This document shows positions 46,462 to 58,440 of a DNA stretch of 64,000 nt, piece by piece. The DNA is taken from assembly GCA_028751875.1 (NCBI GenBank), contig CM054141.1:68467373-68531372 (forward strand), written 5' to 3'. Source of the DNA: Rapana venosa (Eukaryota; Mollusca; Gastropoda; Neogastropoda; Muricidae). The translations under genes were made by a program, and so were the position numbers. Within the stretch, counting starts at the first letter, position 1. Each line of letters begins with the position of its first letter. A model generated the notes under the pieces. That model saw only the letters and a list, made by a program, of their open reading frames with translations, was not told the DNA's origin and did no database searches.

Positions 46462-46740
46462 AAGAAGTCAGGTCAAGTCAAGTCAAAAGTCAAGTCAAAA
46501 GAGTTTAATCATCCCATGAAGGGCAATTACAATGGACCAAAAAAGCCCAAAATAGACAAGAAGGAGGTGACCGGAAGAAACAAACGAAGGCATACAAAAT
46601 AGAGAGATAAACAGAGGGATATCCTAGAACAGAATTTCCAGAAGGTTGGAAGCTATTTATACTGACAGTCCCCCGGCATATCCACGGGGTAGCATACCCA
46701 CTGACACAAGCCGACACATAGACATATAGATAGACGTGTA
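46462..46740 (-). mobile_element. LINE-type 3' end with (TTGAC)n-like tail
   Basis: The minus strand ends cccttcatgggatgattaaa, then ctcttttgacttgacttttg and further TTGAC units. This resembles a non-LTR 3' end carrying tandem pentamers. The upstream 230 bases show no recognisable reverse-transcriptase motif, so the assignment rests on the tail only. Confidence 0.5.
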
Positions 46741-47010
46741 TATGTGTGCGCACATGCACATGCACGTTGCATGCACGTCTGTAAGATTGCGTATTCGATT
46801 GTGTGTGATTGCGTATGTGAATGTGTATGTGAGTGTGTGTGTGTGTGTGTGCGTGCGGCGTGTTGTGTGTCTGGTGTGTGTGTGTGTGTGTGTGTGTTGT
46901 GTGTGTGTGTGTGTGCGCGCGCGCGCCTGTGTGTGTGCGCGTGCGTTCGTGCGTGTCTGTGTGTATGCGTGTGTGTGTGTGTATCTGCGTGTCTGCTTAT
47001 ATGGTTCTTA
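46741..47010. repeat. (TG)n/(CG-TG)n tract
   Basis: GTGT with GCGCGC and GTATGC interruptions. Confidence 0.92.
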
Positions 47011-47039
47011 CAAGCGTAGTTGACATTTCAATACAGTTG

Positions 47040-47360
47040 TATACAGAACACTTATTCTACTCGATGATAATACAATGATATCCAAAACCAATCATTGCAG
47101 GAACGTGCACTTTTATTAACAAAACCCCACTCAATCCGTTTACAGCAATATCATAGCAATAATCGGCATTTTTTCTAGCAATCCATGCTACTCTTTCAAT
47201 CCTGTCTTCTACCTTTTGGAATACTATATCCTACACAACCAATGCAGTATACGTCATTGTAGAACAACAACAACAACAACAACAACAAACAGCAACTGTA
47301 ATCCAGACCAAAGATCTCTTGCAGCTATTTGGTACACATTAAACAAGCAGAATCCACTTG
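47040..47360 (+). repeat. Dispersed repeat F, copy 3, with (CAA)n
   Basis: catagcaataatcggcattt, tttcaatcctgtcttcta, aatgcagtatacgtcattgt, then a (CAA)n expansion (47261-47289) not found in the other copies, and atttggtacacattaaac. The left part is more diverged than in copies 1 and 2. Confidence 0.62.
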
Positions 47361-47624
47361 TAAAATTACCCCGGCCACCTGGGTTCATGCTGACTGCAAT
47401 GTTTTAAGGAAAAGTTTGGTCCAAACAGCTGAAAGCTTACAGAGGAATAATTGCTGTTGCTTTTGTTTGGGTCAGTTTTGAATGTCGTCAATTTCCAGTC
47501 GTTATAAAGTTAGCTCACCTTTAATGAGATGGCCTTTACAAAAGACAAGTGTGTCGAAGTCTAGATGCAATGAGGAAACTGTCAGATTTAGTTACTTTGG
47601 GACCAAAAACTACGCACAAGCTCG

Positions 47625-47764
47625 AGCCCCCCCCCCCCCCCCCCCCCCTCCCCCCCCCCCCCCCCCCCCCCCACACACACACACTCACGCACGAACTTAC
47701 GCACGCATGCGCACACATACACAACACACACACACACACACGCACACACACACACACACACACA

Positions 47765-47800
<36 letters not shown>

Positions 47801-47944
47801 GACATGCAAATATGCAGGCAGGCACGCACGCACGCACGCATGCACTCGCACGCGCACGCACGCACATACACACACGCACTCAAGCCAGAGACAAACAGAC
47901 AGACAGACAGACAGAGACAGAGAGAGATAGACAGGCAGATAGAC

Positions 47945-47982
<38 letters not shown>
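47625..47982. repeat. Poly-C, (CA)n, (GCAC)n, (GACA)n, (AAT)n
   Basis: Two C runs (about 47626-47648 and 47650-47672), CACA, about 12 GCAC units (47765-47800), a second GCAC block, GACA, then (AAT)n at 47946-47982, which is the tail of the adjacent minus-strand LINE. Confidence 0.95.
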
Positions 47983-47983
<1 letters not shown>

Positions 47984-48094
47984 GGAATTTATGTAGCGCT
48001 GAATCTTGCACAGACAAATCAAAGCGCTTGCACTCAACTCATTCTTACACAGTCATGCAACCAATAGCGAGTAATAGTTCTAACAAGTCCAAAT

Positions 48095-48188
<94 letters not shown>

Positions 48189-48240
48189 ATACACTTTGGC
48201 AGGGTGATGGAATCTTTAGCTGTTGAAAAGCAGGGATAGC
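47983..48240 (-). mobile_element. CR1/L2-like LINE 3' UTR with internal (TG)n
   Basis: The minus strand reads gctatccctgcttttcaaca, ccatcaccctgccaaagtgt, (GT)n (48186-48096), ggacttgttagaact, ggttgcatgactgtgtaag, and terminus gattcagcgctacataaatt followed by (ATT)n. It is almost word for word the 3' UTR of the plus-strand copy ending at 49755. Confidence 0.88.
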
Positions 48241-48244
48241 TATG

Positions 48245-48274
48245 AAATAGAGACACACAGAGACACAGAGACAC

Positions 48275-48311
<37 letters not shown>

Positions 48312-48330
48312 GAGACAGACAGACAGAGAT
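48245..48330. repeat. (GACA)n microsatellite
   Basis: ACACAGAG then about 12 GACA units. Confidence 0.95.
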
Positions 48331-48925
48331 TTCTTCTTTTTCTCTGTCACTATTTCAACCTCTCACATTCCTGTTCTCTCTGTTCCGAAAGGTCAGAACT
48401 CGCTACTACCATCACAATGGAGATCGATGCCTGCATTGATGTGTTGATTCTTTAAAATGATCGGCACTTTTACTCACTAGTTTTTCATCATAGCCATCCC
48501 TTATTGTCGAGAAAACTACATCTATGGTGTAGGAAGAGATTGGTATTGGTATTGGTAGAGGTATTATCTTGTAATATGTGCGAGGTGATGGTCGTCTTAT
48601 TTTTCTGTGGTAAATGTTTTTTTGCTATTTACTTTTTTATTTACGGCTTGTAACCAACATGAATTTCTTGGTTTGTGAGAATGAACTGAATGGAATTGAA
48701 GGGGCATTGAAAAGGTACAGAGAGAGAGAGAGATGCACTCGTTTGCAAGTCCATATATGCATGCGTGTATGGGCATAGATACCTTCCTACTTGCGTGTAT
48801 CGATTTCCTCGTCGGCATATGGAAACACACGTGTATCTGCTGCATGCGTGCACGTGCAGCTTCGTTGATACTTGGGTGTTTTAATCCTAGTTGTTTCATC
48901 TCTTCAACTATTCAACAGAAAGCGA
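48331..48925. other. Unassigned sequence
   Basis: About 600 bases. Short GGTATT repeats at 48540-48562; otherwise nothing recognised. Confidence 0.45.
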
Positions 48926-48934
48926 GAAGAGAGA

Positions 48935-49008
<74 letters not shown>
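48926..49008. repeat. (GA)n microsatellite
   Basis: Near-pure GA, one GT interruption. Confidence 0.96.
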
Positions 49009-49185
49009 CATGGGATATCATATTATCAATATTAATACATAGGATAACATAGCAATGATAAAGTTACGCTAATAAATTAAATGAATTGTTGGCGAAAATA
49101 AATTGCTAACTCACCTGTCGGCATCTCCGAATTCGGTGTTACCCACCGCACCCAATGACACCGACAATATCCTCCTCGTTTCTTC

Positions 49186-49755
49186 TCAGAAAGAAAAAAA
49201 TCTGAGCACATTACCCCTCTCTTGCGATCTCTCCACTGGCTGCCTGTGCCACAAATAATAAACTGTAAGATCAGTACCCTCTGTTATAAATGCCTCCACA
49301 AAACAGCACCCTCCTACCTCTGTGAATGTCTTCACCTGTACACTCCTTCTCGTTCCCTTCGCTCTGATGCAGATTCCTTGTGCTTACGAATTCAACCAGT
49401 CCACCGTTGGCCGTAGCTCTTTCTCTATTTCTGGTCCATCGATCTGGAATGGCCTCCCTATCTCTCTTCGCCAAAGGCCTTCTTGTGGCACTTTTAAATC
49501 CGGCCTCAAGACATATTTGTTTCAAACCTAATATTTTCCTCCCCTGTTTCATTCCATAGCCGTTCCTGCTTTTCAACAGCAAAAATCCTATCACCCTGCC
49601 AAAGTGTATAACGTGTGTGTGTGTGTGTGTGTGTGTGTGCATTTGAAATTGTTAGAACTATTACTTGCTATTGGTTGCATGACTGTGTAAGAATGAGTTG
49701 TGTGCAAGCGCTTTGATTTGTCTGTGCAAGATACAACGCTATATCAATTCCATTG
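49186..49755 (+). mobile_element. CR1/L2-like LINE, C-terminus and full 3' UTR
   Basis: Frames: LRSLHWLPVPQIINCKISTL, CYKCLHKTAPSYLCECLHLY, TPSRSLRSDADSL, then after a frameshift near 49390 STVGRSSFSISGPSIWNGLP, ISLRQRPSCGTFKSGLKTYL and FQT stop (about 49531). This is the best-preserved LINE end here. The 3' UTR (about 225 bases) includes ctatcaccctgccaaagtgt, a (GT)n at 49612-49640, ggttgcatgactgtgtaaga, and ends acgctatatcaattcca before (GAT)n. One frameshift and 5' truncation make it inactive. Confidence 0.92.
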
Positions 49756-49794
49756 ATGATGATGATGATAATGATGATGATGATGATGATGATG

Positions 49795-49851
<57 letters not shown>

Positions 49852-49852
49852 T

Positions 49853-49929
<77 letters not shown>
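49756..49929. repeat. (GAT)n then (AGT)n at LINE 3' end
   Basis: About 15 GAT units switching to about 42 AGT units with a single TTG interruption at about 49850. Continues the LINE tail. Confidence 0.97.
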
Positions 49930-50185
49930 CCAGTCTTCGCTGCCCTGCTAACTTCATGGATTCTCATGCCACAGGATTCGTTGATGTTGCCAGTGAGAGA
50001 AGCTGGGGGTCTGCCTTTTGTTTTCTCTCCCCTCGGTCTTGCCTTGAAAGACAGTCTTCATGATCGCTGTATCTTGATTTCGTAGTGCATGACCTACATA
50101 TCTCAGTTTCCTTTTATTACAAGTGTTCTTGTTGTTCCCAGTTCGTGTGGTATGCTTTTCCTGTAAACTACACTTGGTCATTCAA
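49925..50185 (-). mobile_element. RTE-like LINE C-terminal fragment
   Basis: The minus strand translates RTGNNKNTCNKRKLRYVGHA, LRNQDTAIMKTVFQGKTEGR, an RTE-like reverse-transcriptase C-terminus ('K.RKLR..GH..R' and 'G..EG.R' blocks). It is joined on its 3' side to the (AGT)n array of the plus-strand LINE, tail to tail. Confidence 0.75.
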
Positions 50186-50321
50186 AGACTTTTTAAAAAA
50201 AAAAACAATGTCTACAATTCTAAAGCACTGTTTTACTGAGATAGTTTTCCACCAGGAAGATGTCTTTTGCATTGTATCATTATGGGTTTGAACTGTGCAA
50301 TAATCAGATCAGTGAACTACC

Positions 50322-50598
50322 TGGATGTGTACTTTTGCATCGCTATCAGGAGGGATTTTTTCTATAGAATATTGCAGAGGAAAACTGTGTTTTTGCCTTG
50401 GGTTCTATTACGTGCCCCGAATACATTTTGCACATGGGATATAGAGTTATCGTCTCATCTAAAAGACAAGCACACAGACCACCACTGGCGGTCTAACGGA
50501 TGAGGGAAACAAGTTTAGGGCACTAAAGGGGATCGAACCCACATGTTGTTGCTTTCCAGGCAAGTGCGCTGCCCCCAGACCACCGATCCACCAACCAT
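50322..50598 (-). mobile_element. SINE family A, diverged inverted copy
   Basis: The minus strand begins gttggtggatcggtggtctg, with B box gtgggttcgatccccttt. Its body matches copies 1 and 2: cccatccgttagaccgccag-like, tagatgagacgataactcta, cacgtaatagaacccaaggc, atagaaaaaatccctcctga. It lacks the terminal ggtggcgctgctct module, so it is either truncated or an older subfamily. Confidence 0.8.
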
Positions 50599-51235
50599 TG
50601 TGAAACAGTTTATCATACAGGCCAACGTTTTGCTTTGATGGGAAATGCAGATTACAAACAAACACAGACAGAAAACAAAAAAACCTCCGAAATAAAACAA
50701 ACACGAAAAAGAAGAAAGAAAAGAAACAAAACAAAAAAAGAAGTCAAATATTATAACAATAACTCGTCAACGAGACACTAAACGAACAGACACATTCATG
50801 ACTCACTAAATAGTCTTGAATCTTTAAAAAAAAAAAGAAAAAAAAAACCTAAGTTCGCAATACTTCATATTGCTTTCGACAAAGAAAATCCATAGAGCAG
50901 ATAGGGCGAGACACATGGACATGACAATCATACAAACTCTCTTGAACGTTCCATTGTATGCACTGAATTCAGGAACTGTCAGATTGGTTCAAAAGAGTTC
51001 GGATGACTCGGTCCCATCTTCTGTGTGCTTCTCAATCAAGGAGGATCTGAAAGGGAATCTGATTTAAAGTTTTAATGTACTTTTCAAAGAAAGCGCGGCT
51101 TCCATTACAGAGGCGAAGTTAGCAGTGATGGCTGAAGAGCGGAGCTAATGACCCGAGACAAAGCTCATAAACTCCCGGCCACGTTGATTCAAGTCTGGGT
51201 TTTACAAAATGATGGTTTTAGTTTTTCTTCTTTGG
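50599..51235. other. Unassigned sequence
   Basis: A-rich for 50640-50860, then moderate-complexity DNA. No recognised feature. Confidence 0.45.
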
Positions 51236-51361
51236 TGTTTGTGTGTGTGTGTGTATGTGAGAGAGAGAGAGGGGGGGGGGAGAATAAATAGATGAATGAA
51301 TGAATGATGAATGAATGAGCGAACGAACAAATGACAGGAATAAATGAATGAATGGATGGAT

Positions 51362-51668
51362 GGGGGATGGTATAACCTAGCAGTTAGGGCCTTGCGCTTG
51401 TGATCAGACGGCTCTGATGGAGCCTCCACAAACCGCCAGTGACGGGGAATGTCACCCCAGAGGTCACACTGTGCCGACTCCTCTCCCCCCCTTCATGTCC
51501 TGGCCTTCACATGGGGCTATGAACTAAGGCCCGGTGTGTGGATGCACGCACATCTCTCGCTCACGTTAACGCCCCGCTCGGCCCCTTGTACGGGTAGGCT
51601 CTTTCCTGCCGGCAGGAACGGATGTCCTTTTTTTTATAAACGCATGCGCACATATGTCTTGTTTAGAC
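51362..51668 (+). mobile_element. Diverged SINE related to family B
   Basis: gggggatggtataacctagc then agttagggcc is A-box-like. gtgccgactcctc, ggcccggtgtgtggatgcac, ctcacgttaacgccccgctc, gtaggctctttcctgccggc are colinear with the family B body (gtgccgactccac, ggtccggtgtgcgaatgaac, cacacgttaaaacctgttcc, gaataggccattgtgtgccg). No clear B box. A 112-codon frame (51449-51787) covers it in both segment copies, but it is SINE sequence. Confidence 0.65.
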
Positions 51669-51699
51669 ACTCCTCCCGAAGACAGAAAAGAGATACCTT

Positions 51700-52598
51700 A
51701 GCGGTGGAGAAAAGCGGTCACATACGCAACATCTCACCATTGGTGAACCTAGGAGCTCTAGTGGAGCATCGAAACAGAGAACGATAATTATGCGAATGGT
51801 AGGATCTGAGGCACAGCCGAGTCTTACAACGACGTCCTTGCAAACAAACTTGTTACCGAGTAGAGTATCGTAAAAAGAACGGGACACCCGAAAGTAACGC
51901 AGGATACTGTTGTTGTTAGGTTGATATGTACTCATAACCACCCATCGAGATGCTTGATCATAGACTTTGACCCCCACACCTCTGGCATTTTTGTTCAGAC
52001 TTTACTGGAGACAAGTTTCAATTGTTTGTATAATGTTTTCTAGTGATTTGAACCGATAAATCATCAGAAGCTACTTCATCTATAATCACTGGTTGATGGT
52101 AGTAATTGTGGGCTGGTGATGTAGATGCTAAAGAGAGAGGGCATGAGACAGTACCCTGGTGTACCTCGTATTTGACTAAGCCTGTAGTGGAGTCTTTTCC
52201 TTTAGAAAAAAGTTCATACACTGTCCTTTCTATCAAGTATGAATGAAAGAATTAGATCTCTGAGGAATGATAGCAGGACAGTTTTGTCAGAAAGAGAAAG
52301 GGCGAGCGAAAAGTCAAATGCTATTTTTTTGCACTCTTAAAGCACCTCTTAAAGTGTACTTTATGTAGAAGAAAATCAACAGAACAGAACCGCTGAGCAA
52401 ACATTGCACTATTAACAAGTTGAATTTCATTTTAGGTTTTAATGTCCACAATGCTTTTTTCACTCAGAAATGCTTACATTTCAAAGACAATTGTATTATT
52501 TCAAAGCTAATTCGCTAACACTAATTCGTTTAACTTTTCTGGATTTTGGCGGGGTCTAACAAAAAAGATAATTCTTAATTACCCAAATGTGTGTGTTT
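51700..52598. other. Unassigned unique part of the duplicated segment
   Basis: About 900 bases without recognised motifs on either strand. Frames reach 104 codons, are the same in both copies because the copies are recent, and match no family I know. Confidence 0.5.
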
Positions 52599-52599
52599 T

Positions 52600-52655
52600 A
52601 TTTTATTCTTGTATTCTTTTATATCAAGGATAGTGGAATAAGCAATTATGTACTT
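52600..52655 (-). mobile_element. SINE family B 3' tail fragment
   Basis: attcttttatatcaaggata then gtggaataagcaattatgta is the last 55 or so bases of family B. It is cut by the (TG)n that follows. Repeated at 61365-61420. Confidence 0.7.
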
Positions 52656-52659
52656 TGTG

Positions 52660-52794
52660 TGTGTATGTGCGTGCGTGCATACGTGTGTGTGTGTGTGTGC
52701 GTGTGTGTGCGTGCGTGCATATGTGCTTTCTTTAATTTAACGTCTGTTCCCTCAAGGTGATATTAGACAAAAGATAGTGTTACAATACATAGAG

Positions 52795-52860
<66 letters not shown>

Positions 52861-52900
52861 GTGTGTGTGTGTGTGTGTCATGCGTGTGTGTGTGTGAATG
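52660..52900. repeat. (TG)n tracts
   Basis: GTGT/GTGCGTGC at 52660-52715 and near-pure GT at 52798-52900, separated by about 80 unique bases. Confidence 0.95.
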
Positions 52901-53207
52901 TGTGTGTGTGCTTACCTATTAGTGTCTGTGCACGAGATAAAAGGAAAAAAATACAACGACATTATGGGAGGGACGGGGACGAGGGGGTGGGGGGAGGCTT
53001 GGAACAGCTTAAACTGCATATGTATATGCATATGCGTGCATATGTGTTTGTGTGTGCATGTAAGGAAATGCAATCGTGTGATTCCTGTGTATGTTGATTG
53101 CTTATACGTAGCTTCCCCTTCACTGTGGGCATTGGGCTTTCAGACAGTGTATCGTGGACAAGAGAAACTTATCGAAACCACTCTCTCTCTCTCCCTGAGT
53201 ATGGCAG

Positions 53208-53512
53208 TGTCAAAGAAGCCCATCTCTGTCACTGAAGTGTTCAAGTGTCGAAGAGGTCCACCTCCTCACTGAAGTGTTCAAGTGTCGCAGAAGTCCACCT
53301 CCCTCACTGAAGTGTTCAAGTGTCGAAGAGGTCCACCTCCCTCACTGAAGTGTTCAAGTGTCGCAGAAGTCCACCTCCCTCACTGAAGTGTTCAAGTGTC
53401 GAAGAGGTCCACCTCCCTCACTGAAGTGTTCAAGTGTCGAAGAGGTCCACCTCCCTCACTGAAGTGTTCAAGTGTCGAAGAGGTCCACCTCTGTCACTGA
53501 AGTGTTGAAGTC
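53208..53512 (+). repeat. 38-bp minisatellite, seven units, copy 1
   Basis: Unit: ctgaagtgttcaagtgtcga, agaggtccacctccctca. Two unit types, a (gtcgaagaggtcc) and b (gtcgcagaagtcc), occur in order a b a b a a a, with partial units at both ends. Confidence 0.96.
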
Positions 53513-53837
53513 AATTATGCTGGAAATTTTAAAAAACCCATATACAATAAATAATAAATAAGTAAGTAAAGTTTTGAAGTATCAAAGAAGTTCATTTCCC
53601 TTACTAGAGTCTGGAACTTTTGAAATGTCAAGGAAGCTCATCTCTCTCAGAAGCTGTTATACTGGCTGCCTACGATGTAACTATCCGTGCCGTGAACCCC
53701 ATTAGTCTACACATCTACCAGGAAGGGGGGCGAGGTGTTGATCTGTGCACAATGATGCTGTTGTGTGTGCGTTCACACGACACCACCCTGACTGTAAGTA
53801 GTCTCCTTTGAAGGGTCTTCACGGAGTGGAATCAGTA
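53513..53837. other. Unassigned
   Basis: About 325 bases between two tandem arrays. A diverged half unit of the 38-bp repeat may lie near 53570-53650 (ttgaagtatcaaagaagttc, aatgtcaaggaagctcat). Otherwise nothing recognised. Confidence 0.5.
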
Positions 53838-53936
53838 TCAATGGATGGGAGGATGGATGGATGGATGGATGTGTGGATGGATGGATGTGTGGATGGATAT
53901 GTGGATGGATGGATGGATGGATGGATGGACGGATGG

Positions 53937-53973
<37 letters not shown>

Positions 53974-54066
53974 GGATGGATGGATGGATGGATGGATGGG
54001 TGGGTGGGTGGTGGGTGGTGTGGGTGGTGGATGGATGGATGGATGGATGGCTAGATGGATGGATGG

Positions 54067-54102
<36 letters not shown>

Positions 54103-54176
54103 ATGGATGGATGGATGGATGGATGGATGGATGGGTGGATGGGTGGATGAATGGATGGATGGATGGACGGACGGAC

Positions 54177-54210
<34 letters not shown>

Positions 54211-54712
54211 GTATGTGGATGGATGGATGGATGGATGGATGGATGGATGGATGGATGGGTGGATGGATGGATGGATGGATGGATGGATGGATGGATGGAT
54301 GGACGACGGATGAATGGATGGATGGACGTCGGACGATGGGTGGGTGGGTGGGTGGATGGATGGATGGATGGATGGACGGACGGACGGACGGTACGGACGG
54401 ACGGGACGGACGGACGGACGGACGGACGGACGGACGGATGGATGGATGGATGGATGGATGGATGGATGGATGGATGGATGGATGGATGGATGGATGGATG
54501 GATGGATGGATGGATGGATGGGTGGGTGGGTGGATGGATGGATGGATGGAATGGATGGATGGATGGACGGATGGATGGATGGGTGGATGGGTGGATGGAT
54601 GGATGGATGGATGGATGGATGGATGGATGAGATGGGTTGGTGGGATGGATGGATGGATGGGATGGATGGATGGATGGATGGATGGATGGATGGATGGATG
54701 GATGGGTGGTAG
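53838..54712 (+). repeat. (GGAT)n array, about 875 bp, copy 1
   Basis: GGAT tetramers with GGAC, GGTG/GGGT and TGTGGATATG variants in blocks. All forward frames give WMDG-type and reverse frames HPSI-type translations. These 100-330-codon frames are repeat artefacts. Confidence 0.97.
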
Positions 54713-55081
54713 GAGTCGAGAGGACTGGAGTCAGTACTCCAAGGAAACGTCGTCCCCAAGAGTGGACCTTTGACCCCAGACTCTGACCCATTCCCATTTT
54801 CAGTTGCCGACAGACCGCTGGTTTAAATCTTCAGTTCGCACATACATGCATGCATGAAGTCTGGTTCCTTGTGGGCAAGGATCCTGAGAGGAAAGGAGAT
54901 GGTTTCAGTGTCTACCAGCCTGTGGTGACTGAAGAGACCGATGTGTGAGGAGCACGTTCTGCTGCATGCTGGGCAGATGAAGGAAGAAAGGGAAATGCTG
55001 TTGACTGGTCGTTGATATCGTTTTGTACGTGCATATGTATATATGTAGATGCATATACATACATATATGCATACATAATTA
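54713..55081. other. Unassigned
   Basis: About 370 bases, same in both segment copies, no recognised feature. tgcatatgtatatatgtaga words lead into the ACAT array. Confidence 0.45.
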
Positions 55082-55272
55082 TATTCATACATACATACAT
55101 ACATACATACATACATACATACATACATGCATGCATACATACATACATACATACATACATACATACATACATACATACATACATACATACATACATACAT
55201 ACATACATACATACATACATACATACATACATACATACATACATACATACATGCATGCATGCATACACACAT
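55082..55272. repeat. (ACAT)n microsatellite with GCATGCAT islands
   Basis: About 45 ACAT units with palindromic GCATGCAT at two points. The right end of segment copy 1. Confidence 0.97.
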
Positions 55273-55765
55273 ACATACTGTTACCTTTTATATTCAGACG
55301 ACAATTTTCCGTTTGCGATCTTCTACAAAAACCACTTACACACGAGAATCGCTTCCTTAAAGCAGTTACCCGCATGGTGTTAACGAGGTCTCTGATATTG
55401 ATCGCAGTGACAGTTTCAAAAACCTCAAGAGTAATCTGCATTGTCAGGCCTATAGAGACATCAACGCTGATCCCCCCCTCCCCAATCTGATACTTGGAAC
55501 ATAACGGCCCCGACAGAAATGTCTCGGATCGTGGTGGTGTTCTTACACGCGTGTTCAGCAGGATTGTCTTTAGTGTGCGTGATGGCGGTGACATTGCCGA
55601 CAAAGGAAAAGAGAGACAAAGCGACAGACGTGCAGACTGAACCAGACAGATTGACTGACGTTCAGAAGCTGAGATAAGAACAGGGAAAGGACGTGCATTG
55701 CATTGGTGGGATGGAGTGGGGGGTGGGGGAGCTGCTCGTTTCATATAATAATTATGAGGTAGGGG
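55273..55765. other. Unassigned sequence
   Basis: About 490 bases with no recognised feature. This is the left part of the spacer between the duplicated segments. Confidence 0.45.
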
Positions 55766-55855
55766 CACAGAGAGAGAGAGAGAGAGATAGAGAGAGAGGA
55801 GAGAGGAGAGAGAGAGAGAGAGAGAGAGCAGAGAGAGAGAGAGAGAGAGAGAGGG
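55766..55855. repeat. (GA)n microsatellite
   Basis: GAGA with three single-base interruptions. Confidence 0.95.
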
Positions 55856-56342
55856 ACTCAAACTCAAATAATTTAATTGCACAGATAAAGCATATCCATT
55901 GCAATGTGAAAATTACAACATACATGGCATATATGGTTGTCCTGACAAGGATTCCTTGTCACGGAAGTATTTTGCCATATTTTTGTCAAAAGCACATCAT
56001 AAAGGAAATATGTTTAAACACTATCAGCAGTACATTTTTTTTAATCATTTTTGCATTCATGATACATCTCAAGAAAAATGCTCTTTTTCAACGGTTGCAC
56101 ACAAACAAAACCACGGGTTCTTCTTTACCGAAAGCACGGGGCGCCAAACTGTCCGTTTTTTTCTTGGATTCCTGGAGAGCGGCCACCATGTCTTTGCTGC
56201 CAACTCCCGTGGCTGTGCAGTTGGCTGTGGTGATTCACGAAGTCGGCTGTCCCTCGTGTCCACGTGTTGGGTGCTGTCTGCACAGTGGGAAGCAGCCGTG
56301 CTGCCACTCTTGTCAGCATGCAGTGTGCACATGGTAGTTGCA
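55856..56342 (-). other. Possible LINE-type 3' region abutting (GA)n
   Basis: On the minus strand the sequence ends ctgtgcaattaaattatttg, agtttgagtcc and then (TC)n, the same layout as the LINE ends at 10203 and 19196. No reverse-transcriptase motif was recognised. A 194-codon plus-strand frame (55899-56483) runs into the following SINE and is judged fortuitous. Confidence 0.35.
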
Positions 56343-56740
56343 ACACTGGTCGGTGGTCTAGAGGTAACGCGCCTGTCTAGAAAGCGAAAAGTCCGGGTCG
56401 GAAGTGTACGGTGGTTCAAATCCCGTTTGGACCCGAAACTTTTCCCCCATCCATTAGATCATGAGTTGTGGTCTGGGCGCTAGTCTTTCGGATGAGACGA
56501 TAAACCGAGGCCCCGTGTGTTGCGCATAATTATTTAGCGCACGTAAAAGAACCCACGGCAACAAAAGAGTTGTCCCTGGCAAAATTCTGTAGAAAAAAGC
56601 CACTCTGATAGGGAAACAAATACTGTTGCAGACAGGAAAAAAGAAAAAAAAGGTGGCGCTGCTCTTGTGGCGACGTGCTCTCCCAGGGGAGAACATCCCG
56701 AATTTCACGCAGAGAAATCTGCAGTGACTTAAAGTGGTAT
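56343..56740 (+). mobile_element. SINE family A, copy 2
   Basis: tggtcggtggtctagaggta (A box), ggtggttcaaatcccgtttg (intact B box), the common body, an A-rich tract (56635-56650), ggtggcgctgctcttgtggc, and agtgacttaaagtggtat. Very similar to copy 1 except that it lacks the (ATATG)n tail. The best promoter boxes of the three copies. Confidence 0.92.
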
Positions 56741-57505
<765 letters not shown>

Positions 57506-57894
57506 TTTATTGTAAAGGGAAAAACAGAATAAACAGACTGGTGGGATTTCTTACGCATCCTTTGTGAAAGAAAGCAAGTCGTAGTAAATCAGGAAGTTTG
57601 ATTTAAAAAATGATTATTGCAACAAAAAACAAAACAAATAAGAATCCGTAAAAGCAAAATCTCCAGTATCAGATGACAAGAGCTTGTTACAAGCTGCGTC
57701 CTTTGGTGTCACGTGTTGTCTGCAGCTGGTCTCTTCTTTCACGAAACGCATAATATTGCTTCCATTGGCCATCAGACAGACTGAACAAATAGGATCAAAA
57801 AATAACGCAGAACATTAATGGTGCCAACTGCTAAAATGGCTAAAACCTTTCCTTTCTTCCTTCTTTATTTATTTAGTTATGTATCTATTATATT
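57506..57894 (-). other. Unassigned, possible element 3' end
   Basis: The minus strand ends tttccctttacaataaaaag before (TC)n, another AATAAA-bearing end against a GA tract. An upstream minus-strand frame contains ICSVCLMANGSNIMRFVKEE, which I do not recognise. Confidence 0.35.
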
Positions 57895-58193
57895 CATTTA
57901 TTTATTACGTTATTACGCGTATAATGGAATAAGCACGAATTGCTTTTTTTTTACATCCAGTCCCCGTATTTATGAGGTTTTGTAAATATTGTCATCTGTT
58001 CCCACCGGCAACAATGGCCTACTCTTTCGAAAAGACGGGGCCTCGGCTTATAGTCTCATCCGAAGGACTTTTGTGGAGAATGGAGTACTGCACTGATGTT
58101 AACTCCCGAGGAAAATATCCCCTTGAACGGAATTCGAACCGGGATGGTCAGATTGCGATGGCAATGTTCTAACCATTAGGCTATCCCGTCCCC
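57895..58193 (-). mobile_element. SINE family B, near full length with internal deletion
   Basis: The minus strand starts gggacgggatagcctaatgg (A box), with ccggttcgaattccgttcaa (B box), ttaacatcagtgcagtactc-like, and gtccttcggatgagactata. It lacks the cgaatgcacgcagaacat block present at 38011-38040, then continues ggccattgttgccggtggga to the normal tail. Confidence 0.88.
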
Positions 58194-58369
58194 AAATAGC
58201 AAAGTATGATTTTTAGCAAAATATTTCTAACATGGAAAATTAAGAAAAGGACTTTACAAACGTTTTTATTAATTGTAAAATGATCTTATGAAAGATTTCA
58301 AGGTATCTGGTGATAAGAACAACTGGTATCTGAATTGTCAGTCACATAAGCGAAGAAAACACACACCAA

Positions 58370-58440
58370 ACTTGAATTGCCGTTATGTGCCTGACAAGTC
58401 GGGCCAGCGCATTCGATTCTGGTGTGGGAGAGAATTGTTC
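58370..58440 (-). mobile_element. Short repeat D fragment
   Basis: The minus strand reads acaattctctcccacaccag, gcgctggcccgacttgtcag, gcacataacggcaatt: the 5' part of repeat D, without the GAA-tailed end. It directly follows the RTE-like fragment on the same strand. Confidence 0.6.

Larger units (their letters stand above)
51271..55272 (+). repeat. 4-kb duplicated segment, copy 1
   Basis: From the G run at 51271 through the (ACAT)n ending at 55272, this matches 60041 to the window end in direct orientation, at an offset of 8765-8767 bases. Differences are a handful of substitutions and indels, mostly in simple repeats. In order: (GAAT)n, a diverged SINE, about 0.9 kb unique, a SINE tail, (TG)n, a 38-bp minisatellite, (GGAT)n, a short unique stretch, (ACAT)n. 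No intact gene. Confidence 0.96.

Noticed and set aside
51449..51787. 112-codon frame repeated at 60214-60552
   Set aside because: It lies mostly within a diverged SINE, and its conservation is explained by the recent duplication of the whole segment.
53808..54773. Open frames of 150-330 codons on both strands across the (GGAT)n array
   Set aside because: They are open only because the tetramer contains no stop in those phases. Translations are WMDG or HPSI repeats, and indels between the two segment copies break them freely.
55899..56483. 194-codon plus-strand frame
   Set aside because: No family motif, and it continues into the head of a family A SINE, so it is a chance frame over unrelated sequences.
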